Part shown: positions 10,791 to 21,029 of the stretch, one piece after another
Position numbering within the stretch: the stretch's first letter is position 1
Layout of the letters: every line of letters starts with the position of its first letter
Assembly: GCA_950022655.1 (NCBI GenBank)
Contig: OX465579.1
Coordinates: 45,611,950-45,675,949, forward strand
Source: Alentia gelatinosa
Lineage: Eukaryota > Annelida > Polychaeta > Phyllodocida > Polynoidae
Length of the DNA: 64,000 nt
Direction of reading: 5' to 3'
Made by a program: the position numbers and the translations under genes
Notes under the pieces: generated by a model
What the model saw: only the letters and a program-made list of their open reading frames with translations
What the model was told of the DNA's origin: nothing
Databases searched by the model: none

Positions 10791-11640
10791 TAACCAGAAC
10801 CTGAGGCAACAGTTAAGACAATTGGGGAGTCTTTTCATGGAATAATCATCGTTTTCCACCACTCTAGGTCAAGAAGAAAATCTTTTGATAATGATACAAA
10901 TCGTTTATTATCAGAAACCTGTGATAAAATGTCCTTACTACAGCTACTGAAGGACCGACCTCCTCTGACTACCACTGAACAGAGGGAAAAATACCACACA
11001 ATTTTCAAATGCGGGTTCATTTGACAATTTTGTGAGTTTTTTTTCTCTGGAAAGCTTTATTCCATAGATTTGGAAATAATGATAATACCTAAGTATCTTT
11101 GTATCCAACAACGAGACGAGACTTTCTTGTACGAGATGTTAAATCCTAGCTGTCGCAAGGTATTGTAGAGAAAAAGTCCAGGCTCTACAAACATCAATAT
11201 CAAAACCTGGCCCTGTAACCAGAAAGTCTTCAAGGTAATTGTCACACGTATACCCACACCTATTCATATATCTACAAATGAAATCTATTAAATGGTTGAA
11301 TATGAATGGTGTTGATCTCGTACTAAAGGAAATACAGTTATCTTGTACACAAATAACTTTTCTATCTCGATACCTTTGAAGACCTTGGGCCGTATCATAA
11401 CAGATCTATATGTAGCCATAGTGTAAGTGACCGCCATATGATAATTTTGATTCAGTTGTAGTACAATGATATCTACACATTTAAAACTAAAATATTGGAA
11501 AGTCTGATGCATGAAGTTATTCACTGAACAACCATTTGGCTTACTTGTATCAGTTGTTGGTCTGAATCCACCACTCAATTTTGGTATTGACCTAAGGGCA
11601 TGAATACATGTAGGAGGCAAATCAACAACTGATAATTTCT
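10790..11640 (-). pseudogene. decayed DIRS/Ngaro-type RT-RNase H relic
   Basis: Minus-strand reading over several frames gives, in order, an RT N-terminal block (11288-11620: CIHALRSIPKLSGGFRPTTD), which aligns with CVHSLGAVSKKDGSLRPITD in the better-preserved element at 13-17 kb. Next, near 11150-11250 in another frame, comes YLEDFLVTGPG at the position of the catalytic YxDD box with Glu replacing the first Asp, then LGFNISYKK and YLGI. Finally DLEWWK near 10840-10870 matches DLRWWN of the other element and marks the RT to RNase H transition. At least two frame changes are present, so the copy is dead. It is clearly older than the neighbouring element. Confidence 0.7.
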
Positions 11641-12415
11641 CATGACTAATTTAATCTCCAATTAGATAATCAATTAATTTATTAGTATCTCCATAAACCG
11701 AGGAATAATTATTGACACAATAAGGATGAATATGTTAATCAGAATCATCTTGATAAGTTTATAACCAAATTGAATACCAACATAGATACCTCCCCTACCT
11801 CCAACAAATATCATGTTTACAAATAACCTTTACAGAACCAATACAACCTTGACCCTCATGTCATGGCTCACTGGCCTGCCAACCTTCTCTCACCTGGCCT
11901 TGCAAATCCATTACAAAACGTGCAAAATACAGTGAGATTATCCTGTGTAAATAGAGATACTCAGATACAGGTACACAGATATACATAGATATTGAGCATA
12001 TATTGTATTAGTTACCATATTTTCTTGTTGTGGCCAGTGTTCTGCTGGTATTGCTTGTCATAAGTCAGTAATCACAGCTGTGTGTACACAGGTAGAGGTA
12101 TGTTCACTCTCCAACCTGTCTGGATAGACTGGATCTCCCTGCAGAGGCTCTGACCTTATATGAGGGTGCACAGGGCACTGAGGATGCCCCGAGTTTGAGG
12201 CAGTCCAGCCAGGCCTGTAGAGTTACACTTGGTACTCATAAGTGGGCTGTATGTCGCACAGGGTGCCAGTGTTATACAGGCCATGTATGTGGCCGGTACA
12301 CAGTAACCCACGCTGCTCCCAGTTGAAAGTTGTACCTGCTAGCTCCGCTTTGCGCATGCTTAAGAGCATGATGGGCGGAGCTTAGTCTTTTTGGATTCAT
12401 TAACTGAGCCTTAGA
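11641..12415. other. no gene seen
   Basis: AT-rich, then more balanced, sequence without a supported open frame. Confidence 0.4.
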
Positions 12416-12545
12416 GGGGACCCCCACCTACCACGATAGGCCACGACATGCTTCCCGATCACAACGATTTGAAATGCCCAAATCGTGGCCTATCGGTAGG
12501 TCCCCGATAGTTTCAAATCATGGACATGGTTTGAAATCGTAGAGC
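12416..12545. repeat. imperfect foldback/hairpin, ~130 bp
   Basis: GGGGACCC-TACCACGATAGGCCACGA near 12416-12447 is complementary to ATCGTGGCCTATCGGTAGGTCCCC near 12482-12505, and a second inner/outer pair (CGATTTGAAAT and TTTGAAATCG) extends it. The 17-nt CCCCCACCTACCACGAT near 12423 also occurs inverted near 17331 and 18833, beside the DIRS-type gag copies. It is either a MITE or a terminal piece of the DIRS-like element. Confidence 0.55.
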
Positions 12546-13176
12546 GTAGAAACGCTTTTGGAGGACCAAAAACATAAACCATGGTCACCATTCAATCTGT
12601 GTATCAATGTATATGAGTTTAATAGTGAAATATATTATAATTTTGGAAACATTAAATGAATCTGAATAATTTTTTAGAGGTATTCACAACATAATTTGAA
12701 GTTGTTTTTCAGACTCTAATACAATCAAATTGAAAAAGATAACTGTGATAGAATCGTGATTCCGATCTGAAACTATTATTTTCAGACCTTTATCCTTAAT
12801 CAAATGATATCATATTTTCACCGAATATATATCTGTATACGGCCTACCTAATTCTAGAATTTCATAATTTTCCATCTAGTATTTCACCCACAAGAGATAT
12901 TTTCCCATTCAAATACACAACAATACCCTACGACAGGCTACGAAATTTCCAACATGTTGGAAGTTATTGGGACCTCTACGATTGGCGTTTACAATCGCAG
13001 CTTATCATGAGCTGTCGTAGACGGAAGCGCAGAAACCTGTTCGACCTATCCCATATTACTGTGCGAATAGCACTAATGGTGATATAAACAAGAGAGTAAT
13101 AAGGTAAGTATAACACAACAGAGTATTACTTGGCGGATTACTCGTGGCTAAATAGAGTTAACACACGGCAAGCCCA
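12546..13176. other. probable 3' non-coding part of the DIRS-like element
   Basis: No open frame. A 16-bp palindrome TTCCAACATGTTGGAA lies near 12948-12963. By position it follows the recombinase stop on the minus strand. Confidence 0.35.
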
Positions 13177-14160
13177 TTAACTATACTTTGATAACTCTTT
13201 AGCAATCGAATAATCCCTGATCAATTTATGATCCATAGTGTCTTTAAGGTACAATAATACACTCCATGAGCGCCAATCGCCCATGTCCTTAATTTCGTGA
13301 AGTGGTATCCCCATGGATGAAAGAAAAGTTGCTCCACTTCTCCTTAGGCTATGAGGGGTAAACTTGCCTCTCAACCCGATTCGGTTACATTCTAGTTTGA
13401 AACGCTTGTAGTAAACCTTGTAATCATAAGCGCAAAAATTGGTTGGAGAAAAACCATTAGGGATCAGAGGATCCGAGCTCGAGGGAAAATATCGTTTTGA
13501 CATGATGTCCCATATAGATACTGGACATAAACAGGAGTTTGTACGAACTACCGGGATATACAAGACCCGGTCTTTATATTGTATGGTCTTTGAAGACCTA
13601 ATTGATAACTCAAAACCATAATCTGTTAATTTCAGATCGGAGAATAATAACGTATGAACAGAGGCTGTAACGTGCGATTTCCTTAGTAGACATCTGAAGG
13701 ATAAGCACACTGTGAACCAGAAAATCAAATCTTGGTCAAATTTAAAAGATAAATTGTGATAAATCAATGACAATTGTGACGGAAGAATAACTTCAGACCT
13801 CTTGGGGCTATCGCCCAATTTTCGTTTTAGACCTCTCATGGTCATTTTCATTTGATAAGACGATTTTGGGGGGTGAGGTACATCAAAAAATTCATGAAAT
13901 GACCATATCGCACTTACATAATTGGTAATAGAGGAGTATGATAAGAATTCTGACAGATATGCGATATATAAGCATACTGTATCGGTAGTAGCCGGTAACG
14001 GCGATAGCTCATAGTCCTCGCAAAAGTTCAGAAAACGATTCCATTGCCATTTTTTTGTGATCCAAGTGGAATCCACCCATCCTGCCATTTTTAGATCCAT
14101 GGATTTTTTCTCAAGGTAGACTTGTCGTTCTGAAAAAGCAACATGGCATCGTGGAGTCAT
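13177..14160 (-). CDS. tyrosine recombinase of a DIRS/Ngaro-like retroelement
   Basis: This 327-residue frame is a phage-integrase-type tyrosine recombinase; in DIRS-order retroelements this enzyme replaces the DDE integrase and inserts a circular cDNA. The N-terminal SAM-like DNA-binding part (about residues 25-115) is followed by the catalytic domain. The expected active-site residues are visible: Arg at about 160 (LLRKS), Lys191, the H-x-x-R box at 270-273 (HSLRRSGATFL), Trp296 in GDWRS and the nucleophile Tyr304 in LLYLKD. There are no stops or frame breaks, and the length is normal for the family. The first ATG overlaps the RNase H end of the preceding pol frame by about 50 bp in a different frame. 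This is the only clearly intact gene of the element. It could still act on other copies' DNA; expression is unknown. Confidence 0.88.
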   Translation of the reverse strand: MTPRCHVAFSERQVYLEKKSMDLKMAGWVDSTWITKKWQWNRFLNFCEDYELSPLPATTDTVCLYIAYLSEFLSYSSITNYVSAIWSFHEFFDVPHPPKSSYQMKMTMRGLKRKLGDSPKRSEVILPSQLSLIYHNLSFKFDQDLIFWFTVCLSFRCLLRKSHVTASVHTLLFSDLKLTDYGFELSIRSSKTIQYKDRVLYIPVVRTNSCLCPVSIWDIMSKRYFPSSSDPLIPNGFSPTNFCAYDYKVYYKRFKLECNRIGLRGKFTPHSLRRSGATFLSSMGIPLHEIKDMGDWRSWSVLLYLKDTMDHKLIRDYSIAKELSKYS

Positions 14161-15896
14161 TTATACATTTCCTAGCGATATCAGCATGGGAATTAGAGTT
14201 TAATCGAGACAAGGCATCTGCGAAAATGTTATCTGCAGTATGGATGTAATGAGATACGATATGGAAATTGTATAAAGCGGACATCCAATACAATTCTCTC
14301 AGCCACTTCATAGCTGAAACGTTAGCGCTTTTGCCAGTGCGTAACATCGATTTTACCTGGGTATTGTCTGTGTAGACATGTATCACTTTGTTTGAAAATC
14401 GATTCAACCACCTCGAAAAAGATTTGATAACGGGCCAAAGTTCAAGAACTGTTATTATATTGTCAAACTTGTCCATGGTCGGGCAACTTTCAGTGTGGAT
14501 ACATGTGGGAGTGCTATTATCCCATGATCATAACATAAAATCGTCATCAACAAAAGCGCCGAAACCGTACATTCAGGAGTCAGTAACTAGAAAGTCTGTT
14601 TCTTTTTGTTTTACAATCATAGTTTTACCGTTGAAGATGCCGATAAATGAATTCCACCATCTTAAGTCAGCGATAACCTCATCTGCGAGAATGAAACGTC
14701 TATGATTTTTGTGTTTTTTCAAAAATTCATAACTGGCCTGCATATATGTGCGACCGCCATAGATAATGGTTGCACAATGTGCGAGGTAGCCTATTGTTCG
14801 TTCAAAACTCTTGTAAGATATCCATTTTTTCGTTAAACAGTCGTTAACTTCCTTTTTTGCCCTGTCCACTTTTTCTTTTGGAAGAGAAAATTCCATCTTG
14901 GTAGTGTCTATATCAATGCCTGAGAAAGTAACTTTTTGGGCAGGTTCGATGCGAAGGGGAAATATGAACCGCTCGGTAAGCATCCTTTATATCCGATATA
15001 CCACAGAAACCATTGGGAGTTATAAACTCTCCTGCCATATCTATGTTTTTGAATCTAAAACGTGATACCGTTGAGTCCATATTAGCATTGATACTTAGTC
15101 CTTCTGGGCGTTTACAATCTGTTATGGGTCGGAGCGAACCGTCCTTTTTTGATACTGCTCCTAACGAATGGACACATTCTGGAATTGAATTCGCTACTGA
15201 TACCTTTCCCTCTGTGAGTTCTTTTTTGATCTTGTCACACATTTCTCCGTAAAAGGGTTCAGATTCAATCGAATCGTAATTTTAACGGTAGTAGCTGGTT
15301 TGGTTACTTGGATCTAAAATATCAAACCCTCTACAAATTCCTGACAAGACAAACCAGGCATTATCGGACGGTTCGTCCAACGATGATACAGCTGAGGCAA
15401 ACCTACATGGTAGTAATTGAATTTGCTCGTCGTTAAACGTGTACGAACAAGTACAACTGCCTTCTGTACATGAATAGAAAACTGGGTAATGAAGACCATA
15501 ACCTGCATCAATGCAAAGACGATAATTGTCGGTTTGAGATACACTTTTACAAGTATCGGTTGTACAACCATGACAAATAGTCACATTCTCCTGTTCTTTA
15601 TCGCATAAACCACATTCACAGAAATGAACGATATTTCTCGAGCCAACACCGTGATCAGATGCCGATACATCGTGACTGAAGCACACTTTTCCTATACTAC
15701 TATCCAGTTTACTACTGTCGGATTCCTTACTCCGATAATCTTTATCAATTTCAACAAAACCATCCATTATCTGGTCCTGACGATAAAGATTCGGTAAACT
15801 TATGTTTGGATATTCAACCTTGCAATTCGTTTCACATTGATCTACAAATTCGTTTTCTAAACAACAATCGTTTTCTGATACAACGTCTTTTGACAC
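14111..15896 (-). pseudogene. DIRS/Ngaro-like pol (RT-RNase H), catalytic segment deleted
   Basis: Read 5' to 3' on the minus strand. 15896-15285 is an N-terminal Cys-rich extension ending at an in-frame TAA (15282-15284). From there the same frame continues into the RT with SKKDGSLRPITD, RFKNIDM and DIKDAYRAVHISP. Near 14955 the frame changes and the text jumps directly to VTFSGIDIDT and LPKEK, which in relatives lies after the YxDD box. The palm segment with the catalytic Asp pair is therefore missing. The second frame runs on through the DLRWWN junction and the RNase H domain (VTDS...GFGAF, HVYTDNTQ, NIFADALSRL) with two in-frame TGA codons at 14573-14575 and 14528-14530. RT activity is impossible from this copy. 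Confidence 0.85.
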
Positions 15897-15911
15897 CTGT
15901 GGAACCTCGGT

Positions 15912-16725
15912 TCATTTAGAACTCTTCAGTCTCTTGATGGCATCGCATTCACATTTGGGATGCTCGGCATCACATGCCGCGCATCTGTGGTCATAACGAC
16001 AGTTCTTGAAAGTACACGACCCCTCCTGATAACTTATACACAATAACGGTTTACCATCCTTTCCTTTGATCTTTGTGGAACCTTTCTTGACCGTTGCTGG
16101 GACCTTTTTTCTTGCTACATCTCGCGTTGCTTCCATTCCTAGGAAACGTGTAGAGAGTTCCTGGTCACCTGCTGTAAAGGCTGAAAGGCCTTCCTTTACT
16201 GCCTTTCTCCTTACTTCGATGTCGTATTTTACCAATGCAGCGGTCGTGTAAGTGTGGGTGTCTGCCTTTTCCGTCAGAAAGGCCACATGCCGCAAAAGAC
16301 CCTTGATGTCTTGATCGATCCTCTTTGCTTAAAAAGCGCTTTATGTCGTATTTGCGCTCTTTTCTTTTCCTACGGCGTTTGGCATCTCGCGATGCCCCGT
16401 ATCCGTGCTTTGATCTGTGACTATGTCGTTTATCATCCTCTGAACTCGTCTCCTTAGTATACCCAGTTGAATCCGTCTCGGATGACCACTCCCGCCTGCT
16501 CCTGGATATAGAGCGCGCGTGGCGACTAGACCGTCTCACCTTTCTTGTCGCCCTACAATAATCCTCCTCCGCTGAGGACTCTTCTGAAGCGACAGCTTTT
16601 GTGATTCCGATACTTTTGCGGCTACTGGCCACCGTAGACGTCTTTGGGTCAACCTTGTTAGCCTGTAATCCCGAGGTAGTATCGTGGTCACTCACCCGCG
16701 ACCGCAGTTGATCGATCTTCACCAC
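15912..16725 (-). pseudogene. DIRS/Ngaro-like gag, frameshifted by a ~75-bp deletion
   Basis: The N-terminal frame (16725 to 16165) is basic and Arg/Ser-rich (RRSSRHARSISRSRREW). After EDRS it loses about 75 bp present in the copy at 17.8 kb, which throws it out of frame. The correct continuation is the second frame, 16295-15912. That part ends in a zinc-binding block: C-x7-C-x4-C-x3-H (CISYQEGSCTFKNCRYDH) followed by CAACDAEHPKCEC, the CCCH-type arrangement typical of gag-like proteins of DIRS-order elements. The product would bind the element RNA. The break makes the full protein impossible here. Confidence 0.8.
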
Positions 16726-17363
16726 GCTAGGCTGCCCGTCTTTGCTGGTGGGTGTGCTCGCTTTTTCTTCGACCTTTGTAGACCTTTTACCTTTTCCTTT
16801 TTCTTTGGGAGTTGGCTATAGCTTGTATAGACTCCTCTAGACTAATCATGCGACTGGACATGTTGGTATAGACGCCTAACATTTCGGTCCTTAGCGATTG
16901 TCCATCATGGCGACCGCTCTGCTTTGTGTCTGGATTAGCTGATTCACTGTCGTCATCTTTCTATAATGTGGGACATTTGGCTCCCGTCGGCTTGTAGTGT
17001 CGCGTTTTACACGTAGCACAGTATCTTTGTCGCGATGCCATTGGAAATACAGCCGGATGGCACCGCAAAATGTAGATTAGCACCGATAAAAAATTTTACA
17101 AAGCTCAACACTCCGTCTTGGTTCGGCGGTGCTGGATCTATGGAGGCGCGGTAACACCCAGCGCCACCTAGCGTTAGAATACGGGCGATGAACAGTGTTG
17201 CCCTCTGGTGTATTCGGTGAGGAAATATATAACCTTATTATCGTATATATTAAGGTAGACGATTTTGCCAGACCTCACGCTTCAATCGGAATGGTGTCGG
17301 GAAGGCCGTCTTAAGGCCAATCGGGACCAGAATCGTGGTAGGTGGGGGCAGGCTTTAATTGCT

Positions 17364-18227
17364 TTATATAAGCTTTAAGTTGTTACGGGCCATGTCCTGA
17401 TCCTGACCACTAGAGTCCTTCTTACCTGTTCTTGCTTTATAAAAGCTCCTACACAAGACACATATATATGAACGAGTACAATTTGCGACCTTACACAATT
17501 TGAAATTATAGTGAGCACTCACATCTTCTGGTACCTTCACATTAGACCTTTTGCCAGGCTGCGCTTGAGGGGACAGTATTGCCCTGACTGCGGTAGTATT
17601 TTCTACATATATATGCAGACTCTTATTATCTACAGCCTCATACAAACTCAGTCTATCCTCAGTCAATGCAGCGGTCGTGTAAGTGCGGGTGTCTGCCTTT
17701 TCCGTCAGAAAGGCCACATGCCGCAAAAGACCCTTGATGTCTTTACCTTCCTCCATGAGTTCCATTGATAGTTGGGTAAGCAAATTGATTAACAACTCGA
17801 ATGTCATTTGCTTTGATCGATCCTCTTTGCTTAAAAAGCGCTTTATGTCGTATTTGCGCTCTTTTCTTTTCCTACTGCGTTTGGCATCTCGCGATGCCCC
17901 GTATCCGTGCTTTGATCTGTGACGATGTCGTTTATCATCCTCTGAACTCGTCTCCTTAGTATACCCAGTTGAATCCGTCTCGGATGACCACTCCCGCCTG
18001 CTCCTGGATATAGAGCGCGCGTGGCGACTAGACCGTCTCACCTTTCTTGTCGCCCTACAATAATCCTCCTCCGCTGAGGACTCTTCTGAAGCGACAGCTT
18101 TTGTGATTCCGATACTTTTGCGGCTACTGGCCACCGTAGACGTCTTTGGGTCAACCTTGTTAGCCTGTAATCCCGAGGTAGTATCGTGGTCACTCACCCG
18201 CGACCGCTGTTGATCGATCTTCACCAC
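17364..18227 (-). CDS. chimeric open frame: gag N-terminus fused to RNase H fragment
   Basis: The first ~190 residues match the gag N-terminus of the neighbouring DIRS-like element, including the segment deleted there (KQMTFELLINLLTQLSMELM) and RHVAFLTEKADT. After TTAALTEDRLS the sequence switches to an RNase H-like piece: HIYVENTTAVRAIL aligns with HVYTDNTQVKSML of the element's pol, with Glu at the usual catalytic Asp. The tail ends at LKLI. The junction joins two regions several kilobases apart in a full element, so this is an internally deleted, non-autonomous derivative whose frame happens to stay open for 287 residues. Whether the fusion protein is made or useful is unknown. Confidence 0.7.
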   Translation of the reverse strand: MVKIDQQRSRVSDHDTTSGLQANKVDPKTSTVASSRKSIGITKAVASEESSAEEDYCRATRKVRRSSRHARSISRSRREWSSETDSTGYTKETSSEDDKRHRHRSKHGYGASRDAKRSRKRKERKYDIKRFLSKEDRSKQMTFELLINLLTQLSMELMEEGKDIKGLLRHVAFLTEKADTRTYTTAALTEDRLSLYEAVDNKSLHIYVENTTAVRAILSPQAQPGKRSNVKVPEDVSAHYNFKLCKVANCTRSYICVLCRSFYKARTGKKDSSGQDQDMARNNLKLI

Positions 18228-18859
18228 GCTAGGCTGCCCGTCTTTGCTGGTGGATGTGCTCGCTTTTTCTTCGACCTTTGTAGACCTTTTACCTTTTCCT
18301 TTTTCTTTGGGAGTTGGCGATAGCTTGTATAGACTCCTCTAGACTAATCATGCGACTGGACATGTTGGTATAGACGCCTAACATTTCGGTCCTTAGCGAT
18401 TGTCCATCATGGTGACCGCTCTGCTTTGTGTCTGGATTAGCTGATTCACTGTCGTCATCTTTCTATAATGTGGGACATTTGGCTCCCGTCGGCTTGTAGT
18501 GTCGCGTTTTACACGTAGCACAGTATCTTTGTCGCGATGCCATTGGAAATACAGCCGGATGGCACCGCAAAATGTAGATTAGCACCGATAAAAATTTTTA
18601 CAAAGCTCAACACTCCGTCTTGGTTCGGCGGTGCTGGATCTATGGAGGCGCGGTAACACCCAGCGCCACCTAGCGTTAGAATATGGGCGATGAACAGTGT
18701 TGCCCTCTGGTGTATTCGGTGAGGAAATATATAACCTTATTATCGTATATATTAAGGTAGACGATTTTGCCAGACCTCACGCTTCAATCGGAATGGTGTC
18801 GGGAAGGCCGTCTTAAGGCCAATCGGGACCAGAATCGTGGTAGGTGGGGGCAGGCTTTA

Positions 18860-19160
18860 ATTGCTTTATATAAGCTTTAAGTTGTTACGGGCCATGTCCT
18901 GATCCTGACCACTAGAGTCCTTCTTACCTGTTCTTGCTTTATAAAAGCTCCTACACAAGACACATATATATGAACGAGTACAATTTGCGACCTTACACAA
19001 TTTGAAATTATAGTGAGCAGTCACATCTTCTGGTACCTTCACATTAGACCTTTTGCCAGGCTGCGCTTTAGAGGACAGTATTGCCCTGACTGCGGTAGTA
19101 TTTTCTACATATATATGCAGACTCTTATTATCTACAGCCTCATACGAACTCAGTCTATCC
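18860..19160 (-). pseudogene. third copy of the RNase H fragment
   Basis: Minus-strand translation gives the same YEAVDNKSLHIYVENTTAV and KVPEDV...HYNFKLCKVAN text as the fragment at 17364-17655, with a handful of substitutions. It is the 3' end of a further truncated copy whose gag part is absent: sequence similarity stops near 19160. Confidence 0.65.
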
Positions 19161-19560
19161 TCGAAAATCAGTGTAGTAACACTACGTTCATAGCGGCAAA
19201 GGCTTTCTGTGATAAAAGCTGATGATAACCCCTAGACCCCCCTAGTGCCTAGACCTTTTCCTCTTCGTTCCGTCTGATGAAAAATGTAAATGAATCTTGG
19301 TCCAGCTGTACACCTTGAGGAGGGCATCTAATAGGAACAATATTGTCCATAGCCTTGAAGCCTAAGGAACTCAAGCCCATACCCGTTGTAGACAATCTGG
19401 CCACAATGGGTTGATTACCTAGCGAGGTGTACATAGTCTGGTCCTAAGCCACTACTAGCCTGGTCCTGCACACCCGTCACATCTGGTTTGTTTTGAAGGA
19501 TATCTGACTCAAGTCTATTGTTTTTCAAAGTTAGTTTCGCCAGGTCGAACATGTGGACCC
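19161..19560 (-). other. unrecognised decayed open frames
   Basis: A 61-codon minus-strand frame (19249-19434) follows another open stretch (about 19557-19440, containing KNNRLESDILQNKPDVTGVQ) in a different frame. Together they look like a broken coding segment, perhaps a further DIRS-type fragment. No domain is recognised. Confidence 0.25.
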
Positions 19561-19619
19561 TTTTCTGAATGGTAACACAGAAAATTCTAACCATGTTACC
19601 ATGTTACAATTACTGCATT

Positions 19620-19800
19620 ACAATCCTAACCCATTAGACCTCAGTCACCAATCCTCATTCACCAGTCCTCACTAAACAGTATTTACCAGTTCTCACTTAC
19701 AAGCACTCACTTACCAGTACTCACTCACCAGTACCTAGTCACTCAGTTTGTGTCACTCAGAAAGGGCAATTCAGTATGTCACTTAGAATAGGTCACTCAT
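19620..19800 (+). repeat. degenerate TCACTCACCAGT-type short tandem repeat
   Basis: Variants of a 10-15-bp CTCAC-TTACCAGTA unit recur (for example near 19645, 19680, 19707 and 19721), decaying rightwards into GTCACTCAG and GTCACTTAG copies. Confidence 0.6.
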
Positions 19801-20100
19801 TATGGGTATAGAAACGTAAATTTACGTGCTGAATGAGATTAATGATAATTGAAACTGCTGGTTTGGTAAATTTGGTAAATAAACCAACTTTACAGGCTAT
19901 ACCCTCCACAAGAAATACAAAAAAAATCACAGAAACTACTGCCATGCCATCTAGTGAATTCATCTAGTAAATTATATTAATTTGCGTAAACCATAACATT
20001 TGTACATTTTTATACGTAGGGAATCTACCTGTGAGCCACGTAAATTTACGTCTTGTGTTTACTGGGACATACTTAGTAACCCTTTTTGAGTGACCCATAC
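19745..20100. repeat. imperfect foldback containing two identical 14-bp palindromes
   Basis: ACGTAAATTTACGT occurs at 19814-19827 and again at 20038-20051. Flanks are inverted with respect to each other: GTCACTCAGAAAGGG near 19747 pairs with CCCTTTTTGAGTGAC near 20080-20095, and AGTATGTC near 19766 pairs with GACATACT near 20066. Confidence 0.55.
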
Positions 20101-21022
20101 TAATGTAACATGGTAATGTGGTAATGGTAATGTGGTAATCAGGGTTAGATTGATGATGAGGTTAGATTGGTGACACGCTAACGGTACCATGGTAACGTAC
20201 ATCCAGTAGCAGGTTTAGGATGTAACATGGTTAGAACAGTGACGTGATAGCAGGGTCAGAATGATTACGGTAATGTGGTAATTAAGGTTAGAATGGTTAT
20301 GTGCTAACATGGTCAGAGAGGTAGCAAGGTAATGTTAAAAAGGGAACAGTGATGCAGTAATGCGGTAAAGAGTTTGAATGGTAGTATGGTCAGAAGGGTA
20401 ATATTGTAAAGCAGTTAGAACAAAATAGTAATGCAGTAATGAAGTTGGAATGGTAATGCAGTAATGGTATTAGGATGGTAATGTGGTAATGGTAAGGTGG
20501 GAACAGCATTAGAACGATAACATGGTAATAGGGTCAAGATGTAATATGGTTAGAACAGTAAAGCAGTAAAGTCACAATGGTAGCAATAATGCGATACCAG
20601 GGTGAGTATGTAATGCGGTAACAAGGTTAAAAAGGTACTAAGGTAATGGTAACATGATAACAGGGTTGTAAAAACGTTACCATGGTAACGTTAAGGATGG
20701 AACGCAGTAATCAGAGTTAGAATGGTAATGGGGTTAGAACAATTACTTCAGTAACGGTAATATAGTAACAGGATGAGGATGAAACATGATAACTGTAATG
20801 GGGTTAGAAAGGTAATGTGGCTAGAATGGTAATGGGGTTAGATTTGTGACAGTGATGTTGTAACGGTAACGTGGTAGCTTGGTTAGGTTGTAACCCAGAA
20901 AGAAATATAACCCATTCTCAGGTAACGGTAAAGGTATCACTGAGGAAAGATGTTAGCATGTAATGCTAACGTGATTAGGTGTAACGCAATTAGAATGGTG
21001 ATGCGGTAATGCAGTAAAAAAG
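20100..21022 (+). repeat. degenerate GGTAAYG / GGGTTAGAA minisatellite, left block
   Basis: A dense run of variants of GGTAATGNGGTAA and GGGTTAGAATGGTAA with no fixed period. It is the same array as 22920-24505, split by the LINE insertion between them. Confidence 0.85.
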
Positions 21023-21029
21023 TAATGGT

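Larger units (their letters stand above)
16236..19160 (-). repeat. tandem duplication, two ~1.43-1.5-kb units
   Basis: 16236-17655 and 17663-19160 are near-identical by eye over the gag N-terminus, the ~600-bp upstream non-coding part and an RNase H fragment; differences are single bases plus the ~75-bp deletion in the first unit. Shared landmarks include GCAGCGGTCGTGTAAGTG (16240 and 17669), ATCGTGGTAGGTGGGGG (17331 and 18833) and AAATTATAGTGAGCA (17505 and 19004). High identity indicates a recent duplication or recent insertion of a second copy. Confidence 0.88.
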
